From Lachnospiraceae bacterium (GTDB taxonomy: Bacteria; Bacillota; Clostridia; Lachnospirales; Lachnospiraceae), in NCBI GenBank assembly GCA_003446735.1, contig DMCJ01000095.1, forward strand, positions 1-14,797: a DNA stretch of 14,797 nucleotides. Reading direction: 5' to 3'. Below are positions 1 through 7,295 of the stretch, piece by piece. The notes below the pieces were generated by a model, which was not told the origin of the DNA, ran no database searches, and saw only the letters and a program-made list of their open reading frames with translations. The position numbers and the translations under genes are program-made. Position 1 is the stretch's first letter. Each line of letters opens with the position of its first letter.

Positions 1-831
1 ATCATTGATGATACACCGGAAGCTGTTATTTTGTCAGGCTTCGATCCCATAAGGAGAGAGGTAGCGCGTATTGCCCTTGAAAAGCTCATAGTTGACGGGC
101 GTATTCATCCCGCGAAGATAGAAGAGATGGTAGACAAGGCGCAGCGCGAAGTTAATGCGACCATTAAGGAAGCCGGCGAAAATGCCGTGCTTGAGGTTGG
201 TGTACACGGTATCCATCCCGAGCTTGTAAAATTACTCGGAAAGATGAAATATCGTACAAGCTACGGACAGAATGTCCTTAAACATTCGATCGAAGTAGCG
301 CAGCTGTCAGGGCTTTTAGCCGCAGAATTGGGGTTAGATGTCAGGGTAGCCAAAAGAGCAGGACTTCTTCATGATATCGGCAAGGCTGTCGATCATGAGA
401 TGGAAGGCTCACATGTACAACTGGGTACGGAATTATGCAGGAAATATAAGGAATCCGCTACTGTTATCAATGCAGTAGAGGCTCATCATGGTGATGTGGA
501 GCCCCAGACCCTTATCGCTTGTATAGTTCAGGCGTCGGATGCCATTTCGGCAGCAAGACCCGGTGCTCGCAGAGAAACTTTAGAAACATATACAACAAGA
601 CTCAGACAATTGGAAGACATCGCCAACAGCTTTAAGGGCGTTGATAAATCTTTTGCTATTCAGGCCGGTAGAGAGATTCGTGTTATGGTAGTTCCGGAGC
701 AGGTTACGGACGAAGACATGATCATCATGGCAAGGGAGATAAGCAAGCGAGTTGAAAGCGAACTTGAATATCCCGGTCAGATCAAAGTCAACGTGATCCG
801 TGAATCAAGAGCGGTAGATTACGCAAAGTGA
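1..831 (+). CDS. rny: Ribonuclease Y, 3' part (5' end outside window)
   Basis: RNase Y is a membrane-anchored endoribonuclease that starts mRNA turnover in Firmicutes. The reading frame is open from base 1, so the gene is cut by the window edge; 276 residues are seen of a usual length of about 520. The first residues, IIDDTPEAVILSGFDPIRRE, are the end of the KH RNA-binding domain. The HD phosphohydrolase domain follows, with an upstream His in LKHSIEV and the metal-binding His-Asp of GLLHDIGKAVDHE at 370-375, then EAHHGDVEP and the conserved C-terminal part ending in VIRESRAVDYAK. The missing part would hold the N-terminal membrane helix and coiled coil. A TTG at 31 is internal and is not a start. 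The gene is followed at once by an intrinsic terminator. The family call is near certain because these motifs are highly conserved. Confidence 0.97.
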   Translation: MIDDTPEAVILSGFDPIRREVARIALEKLIVDGRIHPAKIEEMVDKAQREVNATIKEAGENAVLEVGVHGIHPELVKLLGKMKYRTSYGQNVLKHSIEVAQLSGLLAAELGLDVRVAKRAGLLHDIGKAVDHEMEGSHVQLGTELCRKYKESATVINAVEAHHGDVEPQTLIACIVQASDAISAARPGARRETLETYTTRLRQLEDIANSFKGVDKSFAIQAGREIRVMVVPEQVTDEDMIIMAREISKRVESELEYPGQIKVNVIRESRAVDYAK

Positions 832-854
832 TCCGCGAATATTAAACTGCTTTC

Positions 855-890
855 AAAGGGGAAGGCGCATACGCGCACTCCCCTTTTTTT
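855..890 (+). terminator. Intrinsic terminator of rny
   Basis: The arm AAAGGGGA at 855-862 pairs with TCCCCTTT at 879-886. The stem continues inward as GCGC at 865-868 with GCGC at 873-876 after a two-base internal mismatch. A run of seven T (884-890) overlaps the 3' arm. It starts 24 bases after the rny stop. Confidence 0.88.
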
Positions 891-910
891 GCGCGATAAA
901 GTTGTTAAGC

Positions 911-1203
911 GCGTGCCATGCTAGCGTGGCTCACGTTGCCGGCAAATCGTGTCATGTTTGGATGGTCACGTTGACGTAAATGCGTGCCATGCTTGCATGA
1001 GCACGCATTTACGTCTAACGTGAATCATGCTTGCATGAACACGCTTTTGACGTCTAACGTGAATCATGTTTTACATGATCACGCATTGGCGGCTAACGTG
1101 AACTGTTTTACATGATCACGCATTTTCGGCTGACAGGAATCATGTAAACATGGCACGCATTTGACGGCTAACGCGACATCGGGCAGCAAGCTGCCCGATG
1201 TCG
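911..1203. repeat. Array of about eight imperfect palindromes, period 35-39 bp
   Basis: Eight hairpin units follow one another between the rny terminator and the next promoter. Their left arms begin near 912, 948, 983, 1019, 1058, 1097, 1135 and 1174. The common theme is CGTGaaTCATG, a short loop, then CATGATCACGC. Units from 1019 on are joined by a spacer like TTGACGKCTAACG. The best unit spans 974-1014: ACGTAAATGCGTGC (974-987) is exactly complementary to GCACGCATTTACGT (1001-1014), and CATGC/GCATG pair inside. Units differ by base changes that mostly keep the pairing. No open reading frame of credible quality lies here, and no unit has a T-run, so these are not ordinary terminators. The function is unknown. 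They could be REP-like DNA elements, protein-binding sites or a structured RNA. Confidence 0.8.
1174..1203. repeat. Perfect 14-bp inverted repeat closing the palindrome array
   Basis: CGACATCGGGCAGC (1174-1187) is exactly complementary to GCTGCCCGATGTCG (1190-1203), with only AA between. It keeps the array's spacing and its leading 'GGCTAACG' spacer, but the stem sequence is different and GC-rich. It is followed by TCAACACCC with no T-run, so it is not a canonical intrinsic terminator. Confidence 0.75.
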
Positions 1204-1228
1204 TCAACACCCATCCCCCGCCAGCCCC

Positions 1229-1257
1229 TTGCGAATAATCAAATGATGATGTAAAAT
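1229..1257 (+). promoter_or_regulatory. Sigma-A-type promoter of the aminotransferase operon
   Basis: TTGCGA (1229-1234) and TAAAAT (1252-1257) are separated by 17 bases, close to the TTGACA/TATAAT consensus. The predicted mRNA start is near 1264, giving a leader of about 34 bases that includes the GGAGGA ribosome binding site at 1285-1290. Confidence 0.6.
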
Positions 1258-1297
1258 TATTTCGGATATTTAAATCTATGATCTGGAGGACTTTAAA

Positions 1298-2581
1298 ATG
1301 AAAGCATATAAGGATATGTCCAAAGAGGAACTTAAGGAAGAAGTCTTTAAACTTAAGGCTCAATATGAAGATGCCAAAGGCAAGGGCTTAAAGCTTAATA
1401 TGGCACGCGGTCTTCCGAGTGAAGAACAGCTTGACATGGAAGCTGACTTTTTCGATACATTAAATCCTAAATCTGACTTTTTCTCTGAGGCAGGGATCGA
1501 CTGCAGAAATTACGGTGAGCTTACCGGTATACGTGAAGCAAGAGTTCTTATGGCGGACATGATGGAAGTAAGTCCTGAGGAGATCATAGTATTCGGTAAT
1601 TCGAGTCTTAATATAATGTATGATACCGTTGCAAGATCCATGATGTTCGGAGTCCTTGGGTCCACACCCTGGTGTAAGCTTGATGAGGTCAAGTTCTTAT
1701 GCCCGGTTCCCGGATATGACAGGCATTTTGCGATAACAGAGCAATTTGGAATAAAGATGATAAATATCCCTCTTAATGAGGACGGCCCCGATATGGATAT
1801 GGTCGAAGAATATGTAAATAATGATCCTTCGGTAAAGGGTATATGGTGCGTTCCCAAATATTCCAATCCCACGGGTATAACATATTCCGACGAGACGGTA
1901 AGGAGATTTGCCGCATTAAAGCCTGCCGCGCAGGATTTCAGGATCTACTGGGACAATGCTTATACTATCCATCATTTATATAACGGAAAGGAAGATAAGC
2001 TCCTTGAGATCTTAAGCGAATGTAAAAAGGCCGGAAATCCCAATCTTGTATGGAAATTCTGCTCTACTTCAAAGGTAACATTCCCCGGATCCGGTATTGC
2101 AGCACTTTCCGCATCCGAAGAAAACTTAGAATATGTAAAGCAGATAATAAAGATACAGACGATAGGGCATGATAAATTAAATCAGCTGCGTCATGTCAGA
2201 TATTTTAAGAACATAGACGGAATGCATGAGCATATGAAAAAGCATGCGGAAATAATAAGGCCCAAGTTTGAACTTGTTATAAAAAGGCTTGATGAGGAAT
2301 TGTCGGGACTTGAGATAGGAAAGTGGACTAAGCCGAACGGAGGTTATTTCGTATCTTTTGATGCGCTAAACGGATGCGCAAAGAAGATCGTCGGTATGTG
2401 TAAGGATGCAGGTGTTACGCTTACGGGTGCCGGAGCTACATATCCTTATAAGAATGATCCTGATGACTCAAATATCCGTATCGCACCTACATTCCCGCCC
2501 ATAGATGAGCTTGCTCAGGCGCTTGATATATTTACCCTGTGCGTAAAGCTTGTAAGTGCGGAGAAAATGCTTAAAGGCTGA
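1298..2581 (+). CDS. PLP-dependent aminotransferase, aspartate aminotransferase type Ic-like
   Basis: The product has 427 residues and is probably a cytosolic transaminase of fold type I using pyridoxal phosphate. It resembles the type Ic aspartate aminotransferases (Asp_aminotransf family). N-terminal LNMARGLPSEEQLD and NYGELTGIREAR are typical of that group. FGNSSLN is the phosphate-binding turn region, followed by PVPGYDRHF. PKYSNPTG carries the conserved Asn-Pro, and YWDNAY holds the Asp and Tyr that contact the cofactor. FCSTSKVTFPGSG holds the Schiff-base lysine, K259. The C-terminal SNIRIAPTFPPIDEL contains the Arg expected to bind the substrate carboxylate. GGAGGA at 1285-1290 lies seven bases before the ATG, which fixes the start. 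It is first in an operon with the Nudix gene 15 bases downstream. Substrate choice (aspartate or another amino acid) cannot be read from sequence alone. Confidence 0.93.
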   Translation: MKAYKDMSKEELKEEVFKLKAQYEDAKGKGLKLNMARGLPSEEQLDMEADFFDTLNPKSDFFSEAGIDCRNYGELTGIREARVLMADMMEVSPEEIIVFGNSSLNIMYDTVARSMMFGVLGSTPWCKLDEVKFLCPVPGYDRHFAITEQFGIKMINIPLNEDGPDMDMVEEYVNNDPSVKGIWCVPKYSNPTGITYSDETVRRFAALKPAAQDFRIYWDNAYTIHHLYNGKEDKLLEILSECKKAGNPNLVWKFCSTSKVTFPGSGIAALSASEENLEYVKQIIKIQTIGHDKLNQLRHVRYFKNIDGMHEHMKKHAEIIRPKFELVIKRLDEELSGLEIGKWTKPNGGYFVSFDALNGCAKKIVGMCKDAGVTLTGAGATYPYKNDPDDSNIRIAPTFPPIDELAQALDIFTLCVKLVSAEKMLKG

Positions 2582-2596
2582 GAATATCATATTTGG

Positions 2597-3166
2597 ATGG
2601 CAAAAATGGAAGATAACGAATTTGAAAGGCTTGAGAGAAAGCTTGTTTATAAGGGAAAGATAATAGATTTTTACGAAGATACCGTTAAGATCCCCAACGG
2701 AAATATAGCAAAATGGGATTTTATCGGGCATAAAGGCGCTGCAGCGGTCCTCCCCGTACTTAAGGACGGAAGGATACTCATGGTAAAGCAGTATAGGAAT
2801 GCATTAGATAGATATACGCTTGAGATACCTGCCGGCGGAAGGGACAGCCTGGATGAAGACTATGCTGTCTGCGCCGCAAGGGAGCTTAAAGAGGAAACGG
2901 GATTTAAATGCGATGTAAATGATCTTACCTTTCTTATAAGGATAAGGACTACCGTAGCCTTCTGTAATGAGAGGATAGATGTATTTATCGCCAGAAACTT
3001 AGATCATGCCGGAAGCCAGCATCTTGACGAGGATGAATTCATAAATGTGATCCCCTGTACGAGAGAAGAGCTCACCGAAAAGATTTATTCGGGACAGATC
3101 GAAGACGGAAAGACGATATCCAGTCTCATGGCATATTTTAACGGACTTGATACAGGGAGGTTTTGA
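2597..3166 (+). CDS. Nudix hydrolase, ADP-ribose pyrophosphatase-like
   Basis: The product has 189 residues, the usual size for NudF-type enzymes that split ADP-ribose into AMP and ribose 5-phosphate. The N-terminal strand FERLERKLVYKGKIIDFYEDTV and the stretch VLPVLKDGRILMVKQYRNAL are typical. LEIPAGG leads into a complete Nudix box, G-x5-E-x7-REL-x-EE-x-GF, at residues 81-103, which binds the catalytic metals. It lies 15 bases after the aminotransferase and shares its promoter; a terminator follows at 3236-3281. The ATG at 2597 has only a weak ribosome binding site. An in-frame ATG at 2606, with GGATGG five bases upstream, could be the real start. A Nudix gene close to xerD recalls Bacillus subtilis, where nudF and xerD lie in the same neighbourhood. 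Confidence 0.92.
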   Translation: MAKMEDNEFERLERKLVYKGKIIDFYEDTVKIPNGNIAKWDFIGHKGAAAVLPVLKDGRILMVKQYRNALDRYTLEIPAGGRDSLDEDYAVCAARELKEETGFKCDVNDLTFLIRIRTTVAFCNERIDVFIARNLDHAGSQHLDEDEFINVIPCTREELTEKIYSGQIEDGKTISSLMAYFNGLDTGRF

Positions 3167-3235
3167 CCAAAGTCCTTAAATTGATATTTTGTCTGACAAT
3201 AATTAATATTTTGACTATTTGTTTACAATAATTGT

Positions 3236-3281
3236 TTTGACCGGTTTGGATTATGTAATCTATAATCGGTCAAATTTTTTT
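3236..3281 (+). terminator. Intrinsic terminator of the aminotransferase-Nudix operon
   Basis: TTTGACCG (3236-3243) pairs perfectly with CGGTCAAA (3267-3274). The loop holds a second small hairpin, GATT (3249-3252) with AATC (3257-3260). Seven T follow (3275-3281). The rest of the 311-base gap before xerD is A/T-rich, with A-tract/T-tract stretches at 3282-3294. Confidence 0.72.
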
Positions 3282-3401
3282 AAAAAATTTTTTCTTATGT
3301 AAAACAACAAAATGTTGAAACAAGTTTACAATAACTTCATAGATATTGTTAAAAAACCATCAGAAGCCCCGAAAATGCCCATTTTTAGGCAAAAATACCG
3401 T

Positions 3402-3430
3402 TTGCAATTTTAAAATAAATTTAGTACAAT
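3402..3430 (+). promoter_or_regulatory. Sigma-A-type promoter of xerD
   Basis: TTGCAA (3402-3407) and TACAAT (3425-3430) are 17 bases apart, a close match to the housekeeping consensus. The predicted transcription start is near 3437, about 45 bases before the ATG. Confidence 0.7.
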
Positions 3431-3431
3431 G

Positions 3432-3445
3432 GTCAATAGATTGAC
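3432..3445. promoter_or_regulatory. Inverted repeat at the xerD transcription start, possible operator
   Basis: GTCAAT (3432-3437) and ATTGAC (3440-3445) form a perfect dyad with a two-base centre. It begins two bases after the -10 box and covers the predicted transcription start, which is a usual place for a repressor site. No regulator is identified. Confidence 0.35.
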
Positions 3446-3480
3446 ATAAGTGCAATCATGAGGGAGGATAAATTCAGTTG

Positions 3481-4365
3481 ATGGAACAAGATCTTGAACA
3501 GTTTATGCAATATTTACATAATGTAAAGCATACTTCTGAGAACACAGAGCTTTCCTATCGAAGGGACCTGAAAAAGGTTGTAAACTTCCTGTCGGCGAGG
3601 GGATTAACCGATGCGGTCAATGTAAAAGAGAGCGATCTTAAGGCTTATATCGACTCTATGTCTGAGCAGGGCTTTAAGGCTGCCACAATATCCAGGAATA
3701 TCGCAAGCATAAAAGCCTTCTTTCATTTTCTTCATGAAGAAGGAGTGGTCACAAAGGATGTTTCCGATTCGCTTAAGGCTCCCAAGATCGAGAAGAAGAT
3801 CCCGGAGATACTTACCGTAGATGAGGTTAACCGTCTTCTTGACCAGCCTTCGGGAAATTCGCCCAAGGAGATAAGGGATAAGGCCATGTTAGAGCTTTTA
3901 TATGCGACAGGTATAAGAGTGACCGAGCTTATCACATTAAAAGTAAGTGAAGTCAATCTTCCCATGAGCTTTATCGTATGCAAGGATGCTCATAAGGAAA
4001 GAGTCATACCTTTTGGACAGGCTGCGAAGGTTGCGGTCGTAAAGTATCTGACCGAAGCCAGGAACATAATGGTGGAAGATAAGACATCGGATGTGCTTTT
4101 TGCGAACTGCTCCGGAAGCCCGATGAGTCGTCAGGGATTCTGGAAGATAATAAAGTATTACGCAAAGAAGGCAAATATCACTGCTGATATAACACCTCAT
4201 ACCCTGCGTCATTCATTTGCGGCTCATCTTGTCGAGAATGGAGCAGATCTTCGCAGCGTACAGGAGATGCTCGGTCATTCCGATGTTTCCACGACGCAGA
4301 TATATGCCAACATGAACCACAATCGCCTTCGCGAGGTATATGCGAAGTCGCATCCCAGACGATAG
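3481..4365 (+). CDS. xerD: Tyrosine recombinase XerD
   Basis: This is a site-specific tyrosine recombinase that with a partner resolves chromosome dimers at dif. The N-terminal SAM-like core-binding domain covers about residues 1-90 (TSENTELSYRRDL, ASIKAFFHFL) and the catalytic domain about 108-294. All active-site residues are present. Counted from the TTG at 3478, they are R147 (YATGIRVTEL), K173 (AHKERVIPFG), H241 and R244 (PHTLRHSFAAHL), H267 (MLGHSDVSTTQIY) and nucleophile Y276. These match the spacing of E. coli XerD. I prefer the ATG at 3481, though the TTG immediately before it has better spacing to GGAGGA (3463-3468), nine bases against twelve. It has its own promoter and terminator, so it is monocistronic. 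The high similarity to chromosomal XerD and lack of nearby attachment sites argue against a phage or integron integrase. XerC/XerS cannot be fully excluded. Confidence 0.93.
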   Translation: MEQDLEQFMQYLHNVKHTSENTELSYRRDLKKVVNFLSARGLTDAVNVKESDLKAYIDSMSEQGFKAATISRNIASIKAFFHFLHEEGVVTKDVSDSLKAPKIEKKIPEILTVDEVNRLLDQPSGNSPKEIRDKAMLELLYATGIRVTELITLKVSEVNLPMSFIVCKDAHKERVIPFGQAAKVAVVKYLTEARNIMVEDKTSDVLFANCSGSPMSRQGFWKIIKYYAKKANITADITPHTLRHSFAAHLVENGADLRSVQEMLGHSDVSTTQIYANMNHNRLREVYAKSHPRR

Positions 4366-4388
4366 TTTGGGGTTTGACCATAATAATG

Positions 4389-4417
4389 AAAAAAAGACGG
4401 GCCACCCCGTCTTTTTT
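4389..4417 (+). terminator. Intrinsic terminator of xerD
   Basis: GACGGG (4396-4401) pairs with CCCGTC (4406-4411) around a CCAC loop. Seven A on the left and six T on the right extend the stem and give the T-run. It starts 24 bases after the xerD stop. Confidence 0.88.
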
Positions 4418-4422
4418 ATGCC

Positions 4423-4454
4423 AATGTGACAGGGGGCAGGTCCCGTGTCACATT
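4423..4454. repeat. REP-like palindrome, left copy
   Basis: AATGTGACA (4423-4431) pairs exactly with TGTCACATT (4446-4454). After one mismatch, GGG (4433-4435) pairs with CCC (4442-4444). The core contains CAGG. The same palindrome recurs at 7295-7327. It lies between the xerD terminator and the 7TM gene, which starts 15 bases later, and no T-run follows. Confidence 0.8.
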
Positions 4455-4468
4455 TAGCGGAGAGATAA

Positions 4469-5872
4469 ATGCCTTATACGAGTGCTGAGACAAAAAGAAC
4501 ACTTACATATTTTTTCATCGCGATCATAGGGGCGATCTTTTTTGGCATGTTACCGCTTAAGTATTTTTATACTACTGACATGTCGATGTTTGTGTGGTGC
4601 GGTATTATCATCGCATGGTTGTTCTCGGTAAATAAAAGAGTGCTCCAAAGAGATCTTCGTATCTACATAGGCTTAAGTGCGATATGTATGATCGCTCTTT
4701 TTGTTCTTAGGAGCTTAAGATATACGATTTCTGATGTCGGACTCTATCCCGCGGCGGAAAGAACGTTACGATATTCATATTATGTTCCTGTCGTATTCCT
4801 TACCATTCTTCTTATGATGGCTGCCAGAGGGGTTATAAGATACGGTAAGAAACCTTCTTTTAATGACAGACTCATAAATATTTCCCTTATTATCTATGCA
4901 GTTATAATGTCGGTCTTTGTAATGACCAACGATATCCATCGTTTACTCTTTGATTATAAATATGTTGACGGGGAATTTAAGATGAATGGTTACGGTGTTT
5001 TGTTCTGGATCTTTGTTGTAACCGTATCATCGCTCATTCTCGTGTCATTTATAAAGCTTTTGATATATTGTTATGCATCAGCCAGCAGAAAATATATGCA
5101 TATCCCCATAATTGTTGCTGTTTTCTGTTCTTTGCTTTTTATCATCTATTTCATAAACGGTTCGTCTTCACCCGAGATATTCGGAATGAGGATATATAAG
5201 CTTCAGGACGTTTATGCGCTTCTTTTCCTTGGCCTTTGGGAGTCATATATCTATATCGGGATCATCCCTTCAAATACCGATATGGATACGTTGTTTTCGA
5301 TACCGCTTTCGGATTACGGTATTACCAACGGGGAAAGTATAATAGTTAATTCCCGGGGCGCACAGATAAAGTATGATGCCAGATTAAAGGAAATGAAGTC
5401 GCTGCTTAAGGAAAACGGTGATTTTGATACCAATCTGTTTAAAGCAATGCTCATATGTGCCTATGTAAAAAGAAGCTTAAACCTTTCAATCGTGGCCTAT
5501 GAGAATAACACAGTCTCACTTTCCGAGTTTTATTTTACCTTAAGGGAGAGCATTAATCTCTTAAACGAACAGGGGATAAAGGCTTTTGTTTCAAATAGCG
5601 GAAATGAGATGATAAATGCCGGGTGGATCCTTTTTACCTATGATTTCTTTGAAGAGATCATAGAACAGACACTTTTTGATCTGAAAACACTCTATGTTCA
5701 TTACAACACATCTGAAGGTTTTTATTTCAGGATCCTTATGGAATGCGATAAAGAGGTCGATCTTTCGTTCGTAAACCAGAAAAGGCTTTTGGCGTTAAAC
5801 GGAGAGATGTTTACGGATAAAGACAGCGACGGACTTGTGTTCGGGCTTAATTTTAAGGAGGGCGCGGCATGA
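4469..5872 (+). CDS. 7TM receptor-like membrane protein with non-catalytic cytosolic domain
   Basis: The product has 467 residues. Hydrophobic helices are visible at about 12-30, 38-54, 64-82, 103-119, 136-152, 176-200, 210-229 and perhaps 247-265. The motif VMTNDIHRLLFDY (151-163), just after one helix, recalls the N-terminal 7TM region of some histidine kinases (His_kinase_7TM type). The cytosolic part (about 270-467) contains LICAYVKRSLNLSIV. It has no phosphoacceptor His motif, N box or Gly-rich ATP-binding motifs, so it should not be a kinase itself. The start ATG has CGGAGAG six to ten bases upstream. The stop overlaps the kinase gene start by four bases (ATGA), which suggests coupled translation and a joint signalling unit. 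No convincing promoter is visible in the short gap after the xerD terminator. The ligand is unknown. Confidence 0.75.
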   Translation: MPYTSAETKRTLTYFFIAIIGAIFFGMLPLKYFYTTDMSMFVWCGIIIAWLFSVNKRVLQRDLRIYIGLSAICMIALFVLRSLRYTISDVGLYPAAERTLRYSYYVPVVFLTILLMMAARGVIRYGKKPSFNDRLINISLIIYAVIMSVFVMTNDIHRLLFDYKYVDGEFKMNGYGVLFWIFVVTVSSLILVSFIKLLIYCYASASRKYMHIPIIVAVFCSLLFIIYFINGSSSPEIFGMRIYKLQDVYALLFLGLWESYIYIGIIPSNTDMDTLFSIPLSDYGITNGESIIVNSRGAQIKYDARLKEMKSLLKENGDFDTNLFKAMLICAYVKRSLNLSIVAYENNTVSLSEFYFTLRESINLLNEQGIKAFVSNSGNEMINAGWILFTYDFFEEIIEQTLFDLKTLYVHYNTSEGFYFRILMECDKEVDLSFVNQKRLLALNGEMFTDKDSDGLVFGLNFKEGAA

Positions 5873-6675
5873 TCGTATTTGCTACCGTTTCAGTCCTTAT
5901 ATCAATAAGCGATCTTATCGCCTGCTTCTATTTTCAAAGAAAATGGATAAGAAAGGCATTTAGCAGCGCTCTTTTATTTGTCAGTTACATGTTTTTCAGG
6001 GATATCAAGCTATATAAGATAGATCCGCTTTTCGGAAAAACGTATCTTAATGTGACCGTTTTTTTGCTGTTTGTTTTTTCGGTGATAATTATTATTGAAA
6101 ATATTAAAGCGCCCGGGAGGAAAAGTCTTATGGGAAGCTTTATTGAAAGAGCAGAGGGAAGACATTTACTTGACACAAAGATATTGATACATGATTCCCT
6201 GGGTGGGATACTTATATATGCAAGGCGATACCTTAATGAAAAAAGAGAAGGTGTTATAGGGGAGATAAACAAGGAAGAACTCATAAACAGATGGGAAGCT
6301 GCAATAACCATGCTTGAAAGTGAAGATGAGGAAGAAAGGCAACTTAATTATAAATATGCGTTTAAGACCGCTAAAATGCTGGGTCTTAAACTAAGTGTCA
6401 GTGGGGCGCTTCCGAAAAATGAAAGATTTATCCCGGTTGTTTCACAGGGTATAACGGCAGCCCTTACAAATGCAGCATATCATTCAAAAGCTGATGAGGT
6501 TTTTGTCAACGTGCAGGATGACCCGAGCCTGTTAATTGAGATATTTGATAACGGAAACGAGGATGATGTTTTGATAAAGGAAAGCGGAGGCCTTTTAAAC
6601 TTAAGGAAAAAGGTTGAGCTTACCGGTGGCAGGATGGAGATCACTAAGGATAATAAGATAAGGATAAGCTTATGA
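5869..6675 (+). CDS. Sensor histidine kinase, HisKA_3/NarX-like, membrane-anchored
   Basis: The product has 268 residues. The N-terminus has about three hydrophobic segments (about 1-22, 32-44 and 58-77) and little room for an outside sensor. The dimerisation/phosphoacceptor region contains ILIHDSLGGIL, with H108 matching the HD-x-LG motif of NarX/DegS-type kinases. An ATP-binding domain follows: N box ALTNAAYHSKA with N201, the G1-type motif IEIFDNGN with D227 and G229, and the G2-type motif GGLLNLRKKVELTGG. The fold is short, ending soon after G2, as is usual in this class. The gene overlaps its neighbours at both ends by ATGA. It probably receives its signal through the 7TM protein upstream and passes phosphate to the NarL-type regulator downstream. 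Confidence 0.85.
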   Translation: MIVFATVSVLISISDLIACFYFQRKWIRKAFSSALLFVSYMFFRDIKLYKIDPLFGKTYLNVTVFLLFVFSVIIIIENIKAPGRKSLMGSFIERAEGRHLLDTKILIHDSLGGILIYARRYLNEKREGVIGEINKEELINRWEAAITMLESEDEEERQLNYKYAFKTAKMLGLKLSVSGALPKNERFIPVVSQGITAALTNAAYHSKADEVFVNVQDDPSLLIEIFDNGNEDDVLIKESGGLLNLRKKVELTGGRMEITKDNKIRISL

Positions 6676-7295
6676 ATACAAAAGTGCTTGTTGTAGATGA
6701 TGAAAAGACATCAAGAAATCTGTTCGAAATGATAATAAAAGAGTCGGAACGATACAGACTTTCCGGGGCGATTTCGAGTGCTTCGGATGTTGTTGGGTAT
6801 ATTAAGAAAAATCCGACGGATCTTATCTTAATGGATATAGTCATGCGTGATGGTTCTAACGGGATAAGAGCTACACAAAAGGTTAAGCTCTCTTATCCGA
6901 ACATAAAAGTTATCATAGTGACCAATACCGCAGATCCAAAGCATATAAAGCTTGCCCGCGAAGCCGGGGCTGACAGCTTCTGGTATAAAGAGGTTGGAGA
7001 AGAGCCGGTCCTTGATCTTATGGACAGGACAATGGCAGGAGAGCAGATATTCCCGGATACTACGCCGGAGTTGCTTTTGGGAAATGCGCCCACTACGAGC
7101 TTTACGGAGCGTGAGATCGATGTGATGCGTGAACTTGCAGGGGGATTGTCCAATAAAGAGATCGGAGAGAAGCTTTCGATAAGTGAGGAGACAGTCAAGG
7201 GATATATAAAGACTCTGCTTGATAAGACGGGGTATTCGAACCGTACGGAGCTTGCTATAAATGCAGTCCTCTATAAAGTGGTTGTTGCCGAGTAA
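6672..7295 (+). CDS. NarL/FixJ-family response regulator
   Basis: The product has 207 residues, normal for this family. The receiver domain (about 3-118) has acidic residues D9 and D10 in VLVVDDEK, phosphoacceptor D55 in LILMDIVM, T84 in IIVTNTAD and K106 in SFWYKEV. The LuxR-type helix-turn-helix (about 144-205) reads TEREIDVMRELAGGLSNKEI with the recognition region SISEETVKGYIKTLLDKTG. It overlaps the kinase gene by four bases and is the last gene of the cassette. Its stop codon shares bases with the right-hand palindrome (7295-7327), so that element may form the mRNA 3' end. Target genes are unknown. The predicted pairing with the HisKA_3-type kinase upstream is typical for NarL-type regulators. 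Confidence 0.93.
   Translation: MNTKVLVVDDEKTSRNLFEMIIKESERYRLSGAISSASDVVGYIKKNPTDLILMDIVMRDGSNGIRATQKVKLSYPNIKVIIVTNTADPKHIKLAREAGADSFWYKEVGEEPVLDLMDRTMAGEQIFPDTTPELLLGNAPTTSFTEREIDVMRELAGGLSNKEIGEKLSISEETVKGYIKTLLDKTGYSNRTELAINAVLYKVVVAE

Noticed and set aside
911..1203. CRISPR-like array (regular period of 35-39 bases)
   Set aside because: The whole unit is repeated and self-complementary. There are no unique spacers between identical repeats, the repeats are degenerate, and no cas genes are near.
1174..1203. Intrinsic terminator
   Set aside because: The stem is strong, but the following bases TCAACACCC contain no T-run on the plus strand, and no gene on the minus strand ends here.
1079..1363. 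94-residue minus-strand open reading frame
   Set aside because: It runs through the palindrome array and into the aminotransferase start, with no ribosome binding site or recognisable domain.
3478..4365. Phage or integrative-element integrase
   Set aside because: The size, N-terminal domain and C-terminal motifs fit chromosomal XerD. There is no att duplication, tRNA gene or phage gene nearby.
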